64,000 nucleotides of DNA from Pseudomonas oryzagri (lineage in GTDB: Bacteria > Pseudomonadota > Gammaproteobacteria > Pseudomonadales > Pseudomonadaceae): the NCBI RefSeq assembly GCF_020831405.1, contig NZ_JAJHPU010000018.1, positions 105,219 to 169,218 of the forward strand, given 5' to 3'. Shown piece by piece: positions 1 through 9,413 of this stretch (position 1 is the stretch's first letter; each line of letters opens with the position of its first letter). Below the pieces are notes generated by a model. It saw only the letters and a list, made by a program, of their open reading frames with translations, did no database searches and was not told the origin of the DNA. The position numbers and the translations under genes were made by a program.

Positions 1-1
1 T

Positions 2-1138
2 CGCGCGCACGGCAGCGGCCGGGCGCTTTCCGTCCTGGCCTTGCTGCTGGGGGCCGGCGGCCTGCTGGCGGGCGCCTGGAGCCTGTGGCAGGTACGCGCG
101 CTGCATGATGTCGATGTGCAGCAGGAGCGCCGCCTGGAGGAGGCGCGCAGCCAGTCCATGGGCCTGGCCGAGCGCGATCTGGTGATGAGCCACCAGCTCG
201 CCCAGCTGCCGTCGCCGGCCGAGCTGGAAGAGCGCCGCCGGCTGGTCGCCGACCTGCAGCTCGGCCAGCAGCAGCTCAGCGAGCGCGTCGACCGCGTGCT
301 GGGCGCCAGCCGCCAGGAGTGGCGCCTGGCCGAGGCCGAGCACCTGCTGCGCCTGGCCAGCCTGCGCCTGTCGGCGCTGCAGGACGTCGCCAGCGCGCGC
401 TTCCTGGTCGCCGCCGCCGACCAGATCCTGCGCGACCACGACGATCCGGCCGCCTTCGCCGCCCGCGAGCGGGTGGTGGACGCTCTGGAAGCGCTGCGCC
501 GTCTGCCGGTACTCGACCGCTCCGGGGTGTTCCTGCAGTTGACTGCGCTCGGCGAGCAGGCGTCGCGGCTGAATACCCGGCGTCCCGAATTCCAGCCGCC
601 GCAGGGCGACAACCTGCCGGCCGCCGCCCGGGTCGCCGAGGGCGACGGTGCCAGCCGCTGGGCCGAGTGGTGGCGACACCTCAGCGGCTTCGTACGCCTG
701 GAGTTCACCGCTACCGACGAGGTCAAGCCGCTGCTCGCCGGGGAGACCCTCGAGCAATTGCGCCTGGCCCTGCGCCTGGCTCTGGAGCAGGCGCAGTGGG
801 CGGTGCTCAACGGCCAGCCGCAGGTCTACCGTAGCGCCCTGGAGCAGGGCCGGGCCCTGGTGCAGCGCTACTTCGGCCTGGATACCCCGGAGAACCAGGC
901 GTTGCACGACCGCCTCGGCGAGCTCGCCGACCAGCCGGTGGCCCAGGAGCTGCCCGACCTGGCCCCGGCGCTCAACGCCCTGCAGGCCTACCTCGCCCAG
1001 CGCGAGCGCGCCGCGCTGGAGGCGGCGACGGGGCGCCAGCAACCGGCCGGCTCGCCCGCTCCGGCAGAGGCCGTGCCGGCGAGCCGCCCCGAAGCCGCGC
1101 CCGCAGCCGGTGAGCCGGCGGTGGAGGAGGGGCAATGA
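2..1138 (+). CDS. hemX: HemX-like membrane protein, 5' partial
   Basis: The reading frame is open from the first complete codon, so the true start lies upstream of the window; a TTG at 41 is inside the membrane segment and is not the likely start. The visible 378 residues begin with a hydrophobic transmembrane helix (first 25 residues or so), followed by a long Leu/Ala/Glu/Arg-rich helical domain and a Pro/Ala-rich tail. This is the layout of HemX, an inner-membrane protein with a periplasmic domain. It is encoded with hemC, hemD and hemY in Pseudomonas and E. coli. Annotations as uroporphyrinogen-III methyltransferase are doubtful, because no SAM-binding motif is seen and the biochemical role is unclear. 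It overlaps hemY by four bases (ATGA), indicating translational coupling. Confidence 0.9.
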   Translation, partial: RAHGSGRALSVLALLLGAGGLLAGAWSLWQVRALHDVDVQQERRLEEARSQSMGLAERDLVMSHQLAQLPSPAELEERRRLVADLQLGQQQLSERVDRVLGASRQEWRLAEAEHLLRLASLRLSALQDVASARFLVAAADQILRDHDDPAAFAARERVVDALEALRRLPVLDRSGVFLQLTALGEQASRLNTRRPEFQPPQGDNLPAAARVAEGDGASRWAEWWRHLSGFVRLEFTATDEVKPLLAGETLEQLRLALRLALEQAQWAVLNGQPQVYRSALEQGRALVQRYFGLDTPENQALHDRLGELADQPVAQELPDLAPALNALQAYLAQRERAALEAATGRQQPAGSPAPAEAVPASRPEAAPAAGEPAVEEGQ

Positions 1139-2355
1139 GCCGCACCTTCCTGCTGTTCCTGCTGGTCATCCTCGCCGCCGCGCTGCTCGGCCTGGCGATC
1201 GCCGACCAGGCCGGCTACGTGCTGATCGCCTACAAGGGCTTCCGCTACGAGTCCACCTTCTGGGTGTTCCTCGCCGTCGGCCTCGGACTGTGGGCGCTGC
1301 TGTTCGGGGTGCGTCTGCTGCTCGGCCTGATGGGCGCCTCGGGACGCCTGGTCAACCCCTGGTCGCGGCGCAACCGCCGGCGCCGCGGCCAACTGGCCGC
1401 CGAGCGCGGTCTGCTCGAGCTGGCCGCCGGGCGCTGGTCGCGTGCCCTGCGCCTGCTGCGCCGTGCCGCCGAGCACGGCCAGCAGCCGCTGGTCAGCTAC
1501 CTGGCGGCGGCGCGCGCGGCCAGCGAACTGGGCGAGCACGCCAGCGCCGAACAGCTGCTCGACCAGGCCCGCGAGCGCGAGCCGAAGGCCGCCGTGGCCA
1601 TCGCCCTGGCCCGCGCGCAGCTGCTGATGGCGCGTGGCGCCGACGCCGAAGCGGTGGCGACGCTGGGAGCGGTGCGCGAGCAGCAGGCGCACAACCCCCA
1701 TGCGCTGCGCCTGCTGCAGGAGCTGTACGTGCGTCTGGAGAACTGGGCGGCGCTCGGCGAGCTGCTGCCCGAATTGCGTCGCCACAAGCTGCTCAACGAC
1801 GCCGAACTGGACGCGCTCGAGCAGCGCGTCCGCCGCGCCCAGCTGGCGCGTGCCGCCGAGCAGGGCCTGGCGGCCCTGCAGCAGGCCTGGCAGCAACTGC
1901 CCCAGGCGCAGCGGCAGAGCCCGGCGCCGCTGGCGGCCTACGCCGAGCAGCTGATGCGCCTGGGCGCCGAGGCGGAGGCCGAGGAGGCGTTGCGCGGCGG
2001 TCTCAAGCGCCACTTCGATGCCCGTCTGGTCGAACTCTACGGTTGCGCCCAGGGCCGCGATCCGGCGCGCCAGCTGGCCACTGCCGAGGCCTGGCTGAAG
2101 GCGCAGCCGGAACACCCCGGCCTGCTGCTCGCCCTCGGCCGCCTGGCCCTGCGCAATCAGTTGTGGGGCAAGGCGCGCGACTATTTCGAGCACAGCCTGC
2201 GCCTCGAACGGCGCGTCGAGACCTATGGCGAGCTGGCCCGCCTGCTCGCCCGGCTTGGCGAGCTGGAGCGCAGCAACCACCTGCTGCAGGACGGCCTGGG
2301 GCTGTTCGGCGCCACCCTGCCGGTCTTGCCGCAACCGACTGCCGAGCGGAAGTGA
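1135..2355 (+). CDS. hemY: HemY, TPR-containing haem biosynthesis-associated membrane protein
   Basis: A 406-residue protein with two N-terminal membrane helices (about residues 4-23 and 42-66), then an all-helical Ala/Leu/Arg-rich region that reads as TPR-like repeats to the end. This is the HemY_N plus TPR organisation of proteobacterial HemY, a partner of HemX encoded after hemD. It is not related to the Bacillus protoporphyrinogen oxidase of the same name. The start ATG overlaps the hemX stop. The role is thought to be in late tetrapyrrole metabolism but is not firmly known. A GC-rich stem-loop at 2401-2418 follows without a good T run. Confidence 0.9.
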   Translation: MSRTFLLFLLVILAAALLGLAIADQAGYVLIAYKGFRYESTFWVFLAVGLGLWALLFGVRLLLGLMGASGRLVNPWSRRNRRRRGQLAAERGLLELAAGRWSRALRLLRRAAEHGQQPLVSYLAAARAASELGEHASAEQLLDQAREREPKAAVAIALARAQLLMARGADAEAVATLGAVREQQAHNPHALRLLQELYVRLENWAALGELLPELRRHKLLNDAELDALEQRVRRAQLARAAEQGLAALQQAWQQLPQAQRQSPAPLAAYAEQLMRLGAEAEAEEALRGGLKRHFDARLVELYGCAQGRDPARQLATAEAWLKAQPEHPGLLLALGRLALRNQLWGKARDYFEHSLRLERRVETYGELARLLARLGELERSNHLLQDGLGLFGATLPVLPQPTAERK

Positions 2356-2406
2356 CGATTGTCGCTACTCCCTTGACAAGCGGTGCAGCAGCTCTGCCGA
2401 GCGGCC

Positions 2407-2436
2407 TTGAAAGGCCGCCCGGCTTTCCTCTACCGT
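2407..2436 (+). promoter_or_regulatory. Candidate sigma70 promoter for dsbB
   Basis: TTGAAA at 2407-2412 and TACCGT at 2431-2436, 18 bases apart, lie about 30 bases before the dsbB start. The -35 matches consensus at five of six positions and the -10 at three of six. The -35 overlaps the loop and stem of a GCGGCC/GGCCGC hairpin after hemY. This is a pattern call only. Confidence 0.35.
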
Positions 2437-2468
2437 AACGCCCCTTCGTTCCCGCTACCGGAGCCGCC

Positions 2469-2960
2469 ATGTCGCTGGCCAATCCCCGCCTGTTGAATCT
2501 CGTTGCCTTCCTGTTCTGCGCCGGGCTGCTGGCCTTCGGCCTGTACCTGGAGCATGTCGACGGCCTGGAGCCTTGCCCGCTGTGCGTGGTGCAGCGCATC
2601 GAATTCATCGCCGTCGGCCTGATCGGCCTGGCCGCGGCGATTCACGGCCCGCAGCGCCGCGGCCGGCGCGTCTATGCGTTCTTCAGCCTGCTGTTCGCCG
2701 CGGCCGGCATCGCCACCGCCGGCCGCCAGGTCTGGCTGCAGGGCTTGCCGGCGGACCAGCTGCCGGCTTGCCTGCCGAGCCTCGAGTACATGATGGAGGC
2801 GCTGCCGTTCCAGGACATCGTGCGTGCGGTGCTGCACGGTACCGCCGACTGCGCCGAGGTGACCTGGACCCTGCTCGGCCTGAGCATCCCGGAGTGGAGT
2901 CTGCTGGCCTTCGCCGGACTGGCGGCGCTGGCGCTGCTGCAGCTGCTGCGGCGCGACTGA
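2469..2960 (+). CDS. dsbB: Disulfide bond formation protein DsbB
   Basis: A 163-residue inner-membrane protein with four predicted transmembrane helices. It carries the two periplasmic cysteine pairs expected of DsbB: CPLC at residues 36-39 and the pair C101/C128 in the second loop. DsbB reoxidises DsbA and passes electrons to ubiquinone, so it supports disulfide formation in exported proteins. Pseudomonas genomes have two DsbB paralogues; the one next to algQ is often called DsbH or DsbB2, and the position here fits that copy. The start ATG is preceded by GGAGCC. Length is close to the usual 160-170 residues. Confidence 0.93.
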   Translation: MSLANPRLLNLVAFLFCAGLLAFGLYLEHVDGLEPCPLCVVQRIEFIAVGLIGLAAAIHGPQRRGRRVYAFFSLLFAAAGIATAGRQVWLQGLPADQLPACLPSLEYMMEALPFQDIVRAVLHGTADCAEVTWTLLGLSIPEWSLLAFAGLAALALLQLLRRD

Positions 2961-3003
2961 GAATCGCCTCAAACACCCGTATCAAAAATTTCCCGGCCAC
3001 GGC

Positions 3004-3032
3004 TTGCTGGCGGTAGATGGCCAGCATAGTCT
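3004..3032 (+). promoter_or_regulatory. Candidate sigma70 promoter upstream of algQ/rsd
   Basis: TTGCTG (3004-3009) and TAGTCT (3027-3032) are separated by exactly 17 bases. They lie in the 193-base gap before algQ, about 120 bases from its start, implying a long leader. A small hairpin (GATGCC/GGCATC, about 3089-3104) sits in that leader. Unverified pattern match. Confidence 0.35.
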
Positions 3033-3153
3033 GGCCGGCACCGGCAGCCCGGGATGTCGCCGCGTGACCCACGCCCGTGCCAGCCGTCGATGCCTGGTGG
3101 CATCGCGTCCCTTGCGCATAACAACACATCCGACGCGGGAAGCGAGGTGTAGC

Positions 3154-3618
3154 ATGCTCGAGAATTGCCGCAACGCCCAGGAACGCTGGGGCGGTGTGCA
3201 CCAGCTGCTGGATCGCTGGTTGCAGGACCGCCACCAGCTGGTCAGTGCCTATCAGCTCCTGCACAGTCGTCCCCAGGGCGCCGGGCCGGAACTGGAAGGT
3301 TTCTGTGCCCAACTGATGGACTACGTCTCCGCCGGTCATTTCGAAATCTACGAACAGCTGCTCGGCGAGGCTCACGCCTTCGGCGACCAGCCCGCCCTGG
3401 CGCTCGCCGCCCAGGTCTATCCGCAGATCGAGGCCAGCACCCTCGCGGTGCTCGACTTCAACGACCGCTGCGACAACGGCGACTGCCGCGATACCGTCGG
3501 CTTCGGTCGCGAGTTGCAGCGCCTCGGCCAACTGCTGCACCAGCGCTTCGAGCTGGAGGACTGCCTGATCGAAGTGCTGCACAACGTGCACACCGGGCAG
3601 GCGACAGAATCCGGCTGA
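3154..3618 (+). CDS. algQ: AlgQ/Rsd, anti-sigma70 regulator
   Basis: A 154-residue protein of the Rsd/AlgQ family, starting [15 protein letters not shown], which closely matches P. aeruginosa AlgQ. Rsd binds domain 4 of RpoD and shifts RNA polymerase towards alternative sigma factors; AlgQ was found as a positive regulator of alginate and siderophore production. I chose the ATG at 3154 because it is the family start. The frame is open further upstream to 3004, but those residues have no family similarity. Its target RpoD is also encoded in this window (about 40.6-42.4 kb). In PAO1, as I recall, an FKBP-type isomerase gene separates algQ and algP; here only 88 bases do. Confidence 0.93.
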   Translation: MLENCRNAQERWGGVHQLLDRWLQDRHQLVSAYQLLHSRPQGAGPELEGFCAQLMDYVSAGHFEIYEQLLGEAHAFGDQPALALAAQVYPQIEASTLAVLDFNDRCDNGDCRDTVGFGRELQRLGQLLHQRFELEDCLIEVLHNVHTGQATESG

Positions 3619-3706
3619 CCTCCCTCGCCGCGGCACGCATCGTTCTAGCGGTGCCATTGCCGCGGGGCTAGTATGGTTTCACACCACATAGCCGGGAGGC
3701 GTATGC

Positions 3707-4606
3707 ATGGCAACCAGGAATAAGCCGGTCACCACTCCGCTGCATCTGTTGCAGCAACTGTCCCACAGCTTGCTGGAGCATCTGGAGGAGGCCTGCAGCG
3801 AGGCCTTGGTGGATGCCGAGAAAGTGCTGGCCAAGCTGGAGAAGCAGCGCGGCAAGGCCCAGGACAAGCTGCACAAGGCCAGCGCCCGTCTCGAGACCGC
3901 CGCCGCTGCCGGCAAGGCGAAGGCCCAGGCCAAGGCGCGAACCAGCATTGCCGACCTGGAGGAAGTCCTCGACACCCTCAAGCAGCGCCAGAGCGAAACC
4001 CGCGAATACATCCTGCGTCTCAAGGCGGATGCCGAGGAAAGCCTGAACCTGGCCCAAGGCATCGGCAAGGTCAAGGAAACCGTCGGCCAGCTGCTGGCCC
4101 ATCGCGAGGCCGGTGGCGTCGCTCCCAAGGCGCCGCGCCGGGCGCGCGGCACACCACCGCCCACGGCCAAGACCGCCACCGCGCCGCGCACGCGGCGCAC
4201 GTCCGCGACCAAGTCGGCGCCCTCGGCAACATCGGACAAGGCCAGCGCTTCCGCTGCAGCCAAACCGGCGGCCAAGCCTGCCACTTCGACCACGGTCAAG
4301 CCGGCGGCCAGGACTGCGACTCCGGCCGCAGCCAAACCGGCGGCGGCCAAGTCTGCGGCTCCGGTCGCGGCCAAGGCCACAACTCCGGCCGCTGCCAAGC
4401 CGGCGAGCAAACCCGCGGCCAAACGCGCTCCGGCGAGCGCCGCCAAGCCGGCCGACAAAGCCGTCACTCCGGCGGCCAAGGCCGGCAAGCCGGCGACCAC
4501 CCGCGCCCCGCGCAAGCCGGCCGCTGCCAAACCGGCGGCGAACCCGCCCGCATCCAGTGTCAGCGGTGCGGAACAGCCCGCCGGCGAGCCCGCCGCTCAG
4601 GGTTGA
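3707..4606 (+). CDS. algP: AlgP, histone H1-like DNA-binding regulator
   Basis: 299 residues. The first 140 or so form a helical, coiled-coil-like domain starting MATRNKPVTTPLHLLQQ, nearly the same as the P. aeruginosa AlgP start. The rest is an extremely Lys/Ala/Pro-rich tail built from degenerate KPAA-type repeats like the C-terminus of histone H1. AlgP (AlgR3) has been linked to alginate gene (algD) transcription in P. aeruginosa and presumably acts by non-specific DNA binding. The tail here has roughly ten irregular KPA units, fewer and less perfect than I recall for PAO1. The last ten bases overlap the end of the convergent gene on the other strand. Confidence 0.92.
   Translation: MATRNKPVTTPLHLLQQLSHSLLEHLEEACSEALVDAEKVLAKLEKQRGKAQDKLHKASARLETAAAAGKAKAQAKARTSIADLEEVLDTLKQRQSETREYILRLKADAEESLNLAQGIGKVKETVGQLLAHREAGGVAPKAPRRARGTPPPTAKTATAPRTRRTSATKSAPSATSDKASASAAAKPAAKPATSTTVKPAARTATPAAAKPAAAKSAAPVAAKATTPAAAKPASKPAAKRAPASAAKPADKAVTPAAKAGKPATTRAPRKPAAAKPAANPPASSVSGAEQPAGEPAAQG
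4240..4545 (+). repeat. Degenerate KPAA-coding repeats within algP
   Basis: Irregular short repeats of the type (gcc)aa(a/g)ccggcggcc encode Lys-Pro-Ala-Ala units in the AlgP tail. Such repeats are prone to slippage and length variation between strains. No single unit is perfectly conserved, so this is low-complexity rather than clean tandem repeat sequence. Confidence 0.75.
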
Positions 4607-5082
4607 GTCAGCTCCGTCGCCGCGCTGCGCAGTTGCTGCAGCGCGGCGCGGTGCTCGGCCGATACCGATGGCCAGGTGGCGGCCAGCGCCTCCAGCCAGT
4701 TTCCGGCTCTCCCTTCGGATGCAACCGCCCAGTCGGCGCTCAGGCCCTGCAGGCGCTCCAGCAACCGCCGTTCGGCCTGCAGCTCCAGCGCCGCCAATTG
4801 GCCGCGTAGTTCGGCCAGCACAGCGTCGCCTTGCGCGGCGTCCTTCCAGGCCCGGCGCAGCCCGCGCAACGGTGTCGTCACCGTAGCCTGCCAGGGACGC
4901 GCCAGCTCCTCGAGCCGGGCGACGCGCGCGGGGCTGGCGGCCACTCCACGCCGTTCCAGCCACAGCGCGGCGAGCAGCAGACAGACGTCGGCGCCGGCCT
5001 CGTCCTGCAGGGCCAGGCACAGCCCGGCCACCCTGGGACGGGCGTAGAGCGCCACGGAAAAATCCCATAACGATTGCGTCAT
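4597..5082 (-). CDS. TIGR02444 family protein of unknown function
   Basis: 161 residues, starting MTQSLWDFSVALYARPRVAG. The N-terminal W-x-F-S-x-x-x-Y motif and the cysteine/leucine segment ADVCLLLAALWLE are typical of the small TIGR02444 (DUF2390) family found next to algP and the ABC-F gene in pseudomonads. The function is not known; the protein is soluble and mostly helical. The start at 5082 gives the family N-terminus. The frame stays open far upstream through the antisense of the next gene, which I regard as composition. Its 3' end overlaps algP by ten bases in a tail-to-tail arrangement with no room for a separate terminator. Confidence 0.85.
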   Translation of the reverse strand: MTQSLWDFSVALYARPRVAGLCLALQDEAGADVCLLLAALWLERRGVAASPARVARLEELARPWQATVTTPLRGLRRAWKDAAQGDAVLAELRGQLAALELQAERRLLERLQGLSADWAVASEGRAGNWLEALAATWPSVSAEHRAALQQLRSAATELTQP

Positions 5083-5148
5083 GCAGCCTCCGGGCGAGGG
5101 GCGGGCGAAGCTGATAAACTTCGCCACCGCCGAACCAGTCCCACGATC

Positions 5149-7055
<1,907 letters not shown>

Positions 7056-7059
<4 letters not shown>

Positions 7060-7613
7060 CGGCCTGGCTGGCGCAGTGGTTGGGCGCCTGGAGCGGCACC
7101 CTGCTGCTCGGCGTGCAGGTGTTGCTGATCCTGCTCGCCGGCTATGTGCTGCAGCGTCTGGTTGCGCGTGCGCTGAGCCGGGTGGGCCGGCGCTATCAGC
7201 AGCTGCCGGCCGAATTGCTGATGCCGCTGCGCGGCGCCCTGCGCTGGCTGGTCATGGGCAGCGCGCTGCTGCTGGCGCTGGAGCACCTGGGCGTGTCGGC
7301 GGGGGTGCTGTGGGCGGCGTTTTCCGGATTCGTCGCGGTCGCCGCGGTGGCATTCTTCGCCATCTGGAGCGTGCTATCCAACCTGTTCTGCGCGGTGCTG
7401 ATCTTCACCGTCGGTCCGTTCCGTCTGGGCGACCGGGTGGAAGTCATCGAGGCCGCCGACAAGCCCGGCGCCAAGGGCCGGGTGATCGCCATCAACCTGC
7501 TCTACACCACGCTGGAGGAAGACGCCGAGGCCGGTACCGGCGCCCTGGTGCAGATTCCCAACAGTCTATTTTTCCAGAAGGTCGTGCGTCGTTGGCGCGG
7601 GACCGAACATTAA
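7056..7613 (+). CDS. Small MscS-like mechanosensitive channel protein
   Basis: 185 residues starting from a GTG that overlaps the ABC-F stop codon. Three hydrophobic segments (about residues 10-33, 60-80 and 82-113) are followed by the beta-domain motif GPFRLGDRVEV typical of the MscS pore/cytoplasmic junction. The large C-terminal vestibule domain of classical MscS (about 286 residues) is missing, so this is a minimal member. It would sit in the inner membrane and probably respond to osmotic stress or act as a structural variant. Translational coupling to the ABC-F gene suggests one transcript. Confidence 0.8.
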
Positions 7614-7645
7614 CCATCCCTTCCCACAATGAGACCTGAACCATC

Positions 7646-8404
7646 ATGGAATGGCTGACGAACCCGGAAATCTGGGTTGCTTTCCTTACCCTGACCGCCC
7701 TGGAGATCGTACTGGGCATCGACAACATCATCTTCATCTCGATCCTGGTCGGTCGCATGCCCAAGGAGCTGCAGGCCAAGACCCGCTTCTTCGGCCTGGC
7801 GCTGGCGATGGGCACGCGCATCCTGCTGCTGCTGTCGATCACCTGGGTGATGCGCCTCACCGAGCCGCTGTTCAGCGTGCTCGAGCACCCGGTGTCCGGG
7901 CGTGACCTGATCCTGTTCTTCGGCGGCCTGTTCCTGCTGTTCAAGAGCACCATGGAGATCTGGGGCAGCCTCGAGGGCGAGGTGGACGAGGCCCAGCAGA
8001 GCTCTTCGAAGAAGGCCAACTTCATCGGCGTGATCCTGCAGATCGCGGTGATCGACATCATCTTCTCGCTGGACTCGGTGATCACCGCCGTCGGCCTGGT
8101 GCAGAACGTGCCGGTGATGGTCGCCGCGATCATCATCGCCGTGCTGGTGATGATGATGGCCGCCGGTACCATCAGCGACTTCATCGAGCGCCACCCGTCG
8201 CTGAAGATCCTCGCCCTGTCGTTCCTGATCGTGGTCGGCACCCTGCTGGTCGCCGAGGCGTTCGGCCAGCATGTGCCCAAGGGCTACGTGTACTTCGCCA
8301 TGGCCTTCTCGCTGGCGGTGGAAGCGCTCAACATCCGCATGCGCACCGCGATGAAGCGCAAGCTCAACGAGCCGGTCAAGCTGCACAAGGATCTGCCGGA
8401 CTGA
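7646..8404 (+). CDS. TerC family integral membrane protein
   Basis: 252 residues with about seven membrane helices. The acidic membrane motifs of TerC are present: LGIDNIIFISIL near residue 25 and FSLDSVITAVG near residue 140. Family members (TerC, Alx, YgaP-like) are linked to manganese or other metal export and tellurite resistance. There are no other ter genes nearby, so a general metal-homeostasis role is more likely than tellurite resistance. It lies 32 bases after the MscS-like gene, probably in the same operon, and is followed by a hairpin at 8448-8470. Confidence 0.88.
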   Translation: MEWLTNPEIWVAFLTLTALEIVLGIDNIIFISILVGRMPKELQAKTRFFGLALAMGTRILLLLSITWVMRLTEPLFSVLEHPVSGRDLILFFGGLFLLFKSTMEIWGSLEGEVDEAQQSSSKKANFIGVILQIAVIDIIFSLDSVITAVGLVQNVPVMVAAIIIAVLVMMMAAGTISDFIERHPSLKILALSFLIVVGTLLVAEAFGQHVPKGYVYFAMAFSLAVEALNIRMRTAMKRKLNEPVKLHKDLPD

Positions 8405-8447
8405 GTGACGCCGGGCTGAGGCCCGCCGCTCTGCCATGCTGTACCCG

Positions 8448-8475
8448 CGCCGGCCCGTCATGGGCCGGCGTCGTT
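8448..8475 (+). terminator. Hairpin after terC gene
   Basis: A nine-base-pair perfect stem CGCCGGCCC/GGGCCGGCG with a five-base loop, followed by tcgtttc. The T run is weak, so termination may be partial. Confidence 0.6.
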
Positions 8476-8503
8476 TCTGCCATCTGCCTTCGGAGAATGC
8501 CCC

Positions 8504-9136
8504 ATGAGCCTGGACACCTGGCTTGCCTTCTTCGCCGCCTGCTGGGTGATCAGCCTGTCGCCCGGCGCCGGCGCCATCGCCTCGATGTCCAGCGGCCTCA
8601 ACTACGGCTTCCGCCGCGGCTACTGGAACGCCATCGGTCTGCAGCTGGCGCTGGTTCTGCAGATCGCCGTCGTCGCCGCCGGCGTCGGCGCGATCCTCGC
8701 CACCTCCGAACCGGCCTTCGCCGCGATCAAGTGGTTCGGCGTCGCCTACCTGGCCTACCTGGGCTGGAAGCAGTGGTTCGCCCCGGTCGGCGCGCTGACC
8801 GCCGGGAACGCCGTACGCCCGCTGGGCCGACCGCTGACCCTGGTGCTGCGCGGCTTCGTGGTCAACGCCAGCAACCCGAAGGCGATCGTCTTCATTCTCG
8901 CCGTGCTGCCGCAGTTCCTCGACCCGGCGCGGCCGCTGCTCGCCCAGTACCTGGCGATGACGGCGACCATGGTCGCCGTCGACCTGGTGGTGATGGCCGG
9001 CTACACCGGCCTGGCCGCCCGCGTGCTGCGCCTGCTGGCCACGCCGCGTCAGCAGCGCCTGCTCAACCGCACCTTCGCCGGACTGTTCGTCGCCGCCGCC
9101 GGGCTGTTGTCGCTGGTGCGCCGCGCCCCGGCCTGA
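8504..9136 (+). CDS. LysE/RhtB family amino-acid exporter
   Basis: 210 residues with six hydrophobic helices, starting MSLDTWLAFFAACWVISLSPGAGAIASMSSG. The segment SPGAGAI in the first helix is the conserved LysE/RhtB motif (usually SPGPN or SPGAGA). Members export amino acids such as homoserine, threonine or leucine; the substrate cannot be told from sequence. A GGAGAATG ribosome-binding site precedes the ATG. The gene is separated from the upstream gene by a hairpin and from the next gene by 277 bases without recognisable content. Confidence 0.87.
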   Translation: MSLDTWLAFFAACWVISLSPGAGAIASMSSGLNYGFRRGYWNAIGLQLALVLQIAVVAAGVGAILATSEPAFAAIKWFGVAYLAYLGWKQWFAPVGALTAGNAVRPLGRPLTLVLRGFVVNASNPKAIVFILAVLPQFLDPARPLLAQYLAMTATMVAVDLVVMAGYTGLAARVLRLLATPRQQRLLNRTFAGLFVAAAGLLSLVRRAPA

Positions 9137-9382
9137 GTGTCAATCCGTGCCCTGCGGCCCGGTGGCCACGCCGCCTTGCCGTGCAGTCACAGCCGCAGGG
9201 CGAGTGCAGCGCGTAAGGCGCCTGTGCGCCGCGTGGATGCCCGGCTCTCGGCTGAGGGCATGAGGCCGCGATGGCTCTAGTTCGCGCGATCGCGAGCGGA
9301 TTTCGTGACCGCATGCGGCGAATTGTCGCGGCCGCTGACCGGGGCGACCCTTGAGTGAGGCCGCGATGAGGCGTAAAAGCCT

Positions 9383-9401
9383 AATGGAATTTGTTCTCAT
9401 T
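9383..9401 (+). promoter_or_regulatory. Candidate Fur box before FTR1 gene
   Basis: AATGGAATTTGTTCTCATT is an imperfect palindrome (half sites AATGgaa / ttcTCATT) resembling the Fur consensus. It lies 12 bases before the iron permease start. It stands out as AT-rich in a GC-rich region. Fur control of an iron uptake gene is expected, but binding is inferred. Confidence 0.5.
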
Positions 9402-9413
9402 TGGGATTCACTC

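Noticed and set aside
4083..5082. Possible small overlapping genes on both strands around the algP end
   Set aside because: Arg/Pro/Ser-rich frames here are shadows of the algP repeats and the TIGR02444 gene.
9137..9382. Intergenic gap before the FTR1 gene
   Set aside because: No ORF with similarity, RNA motif or repeat was found apart from the Fur-like site at its end.
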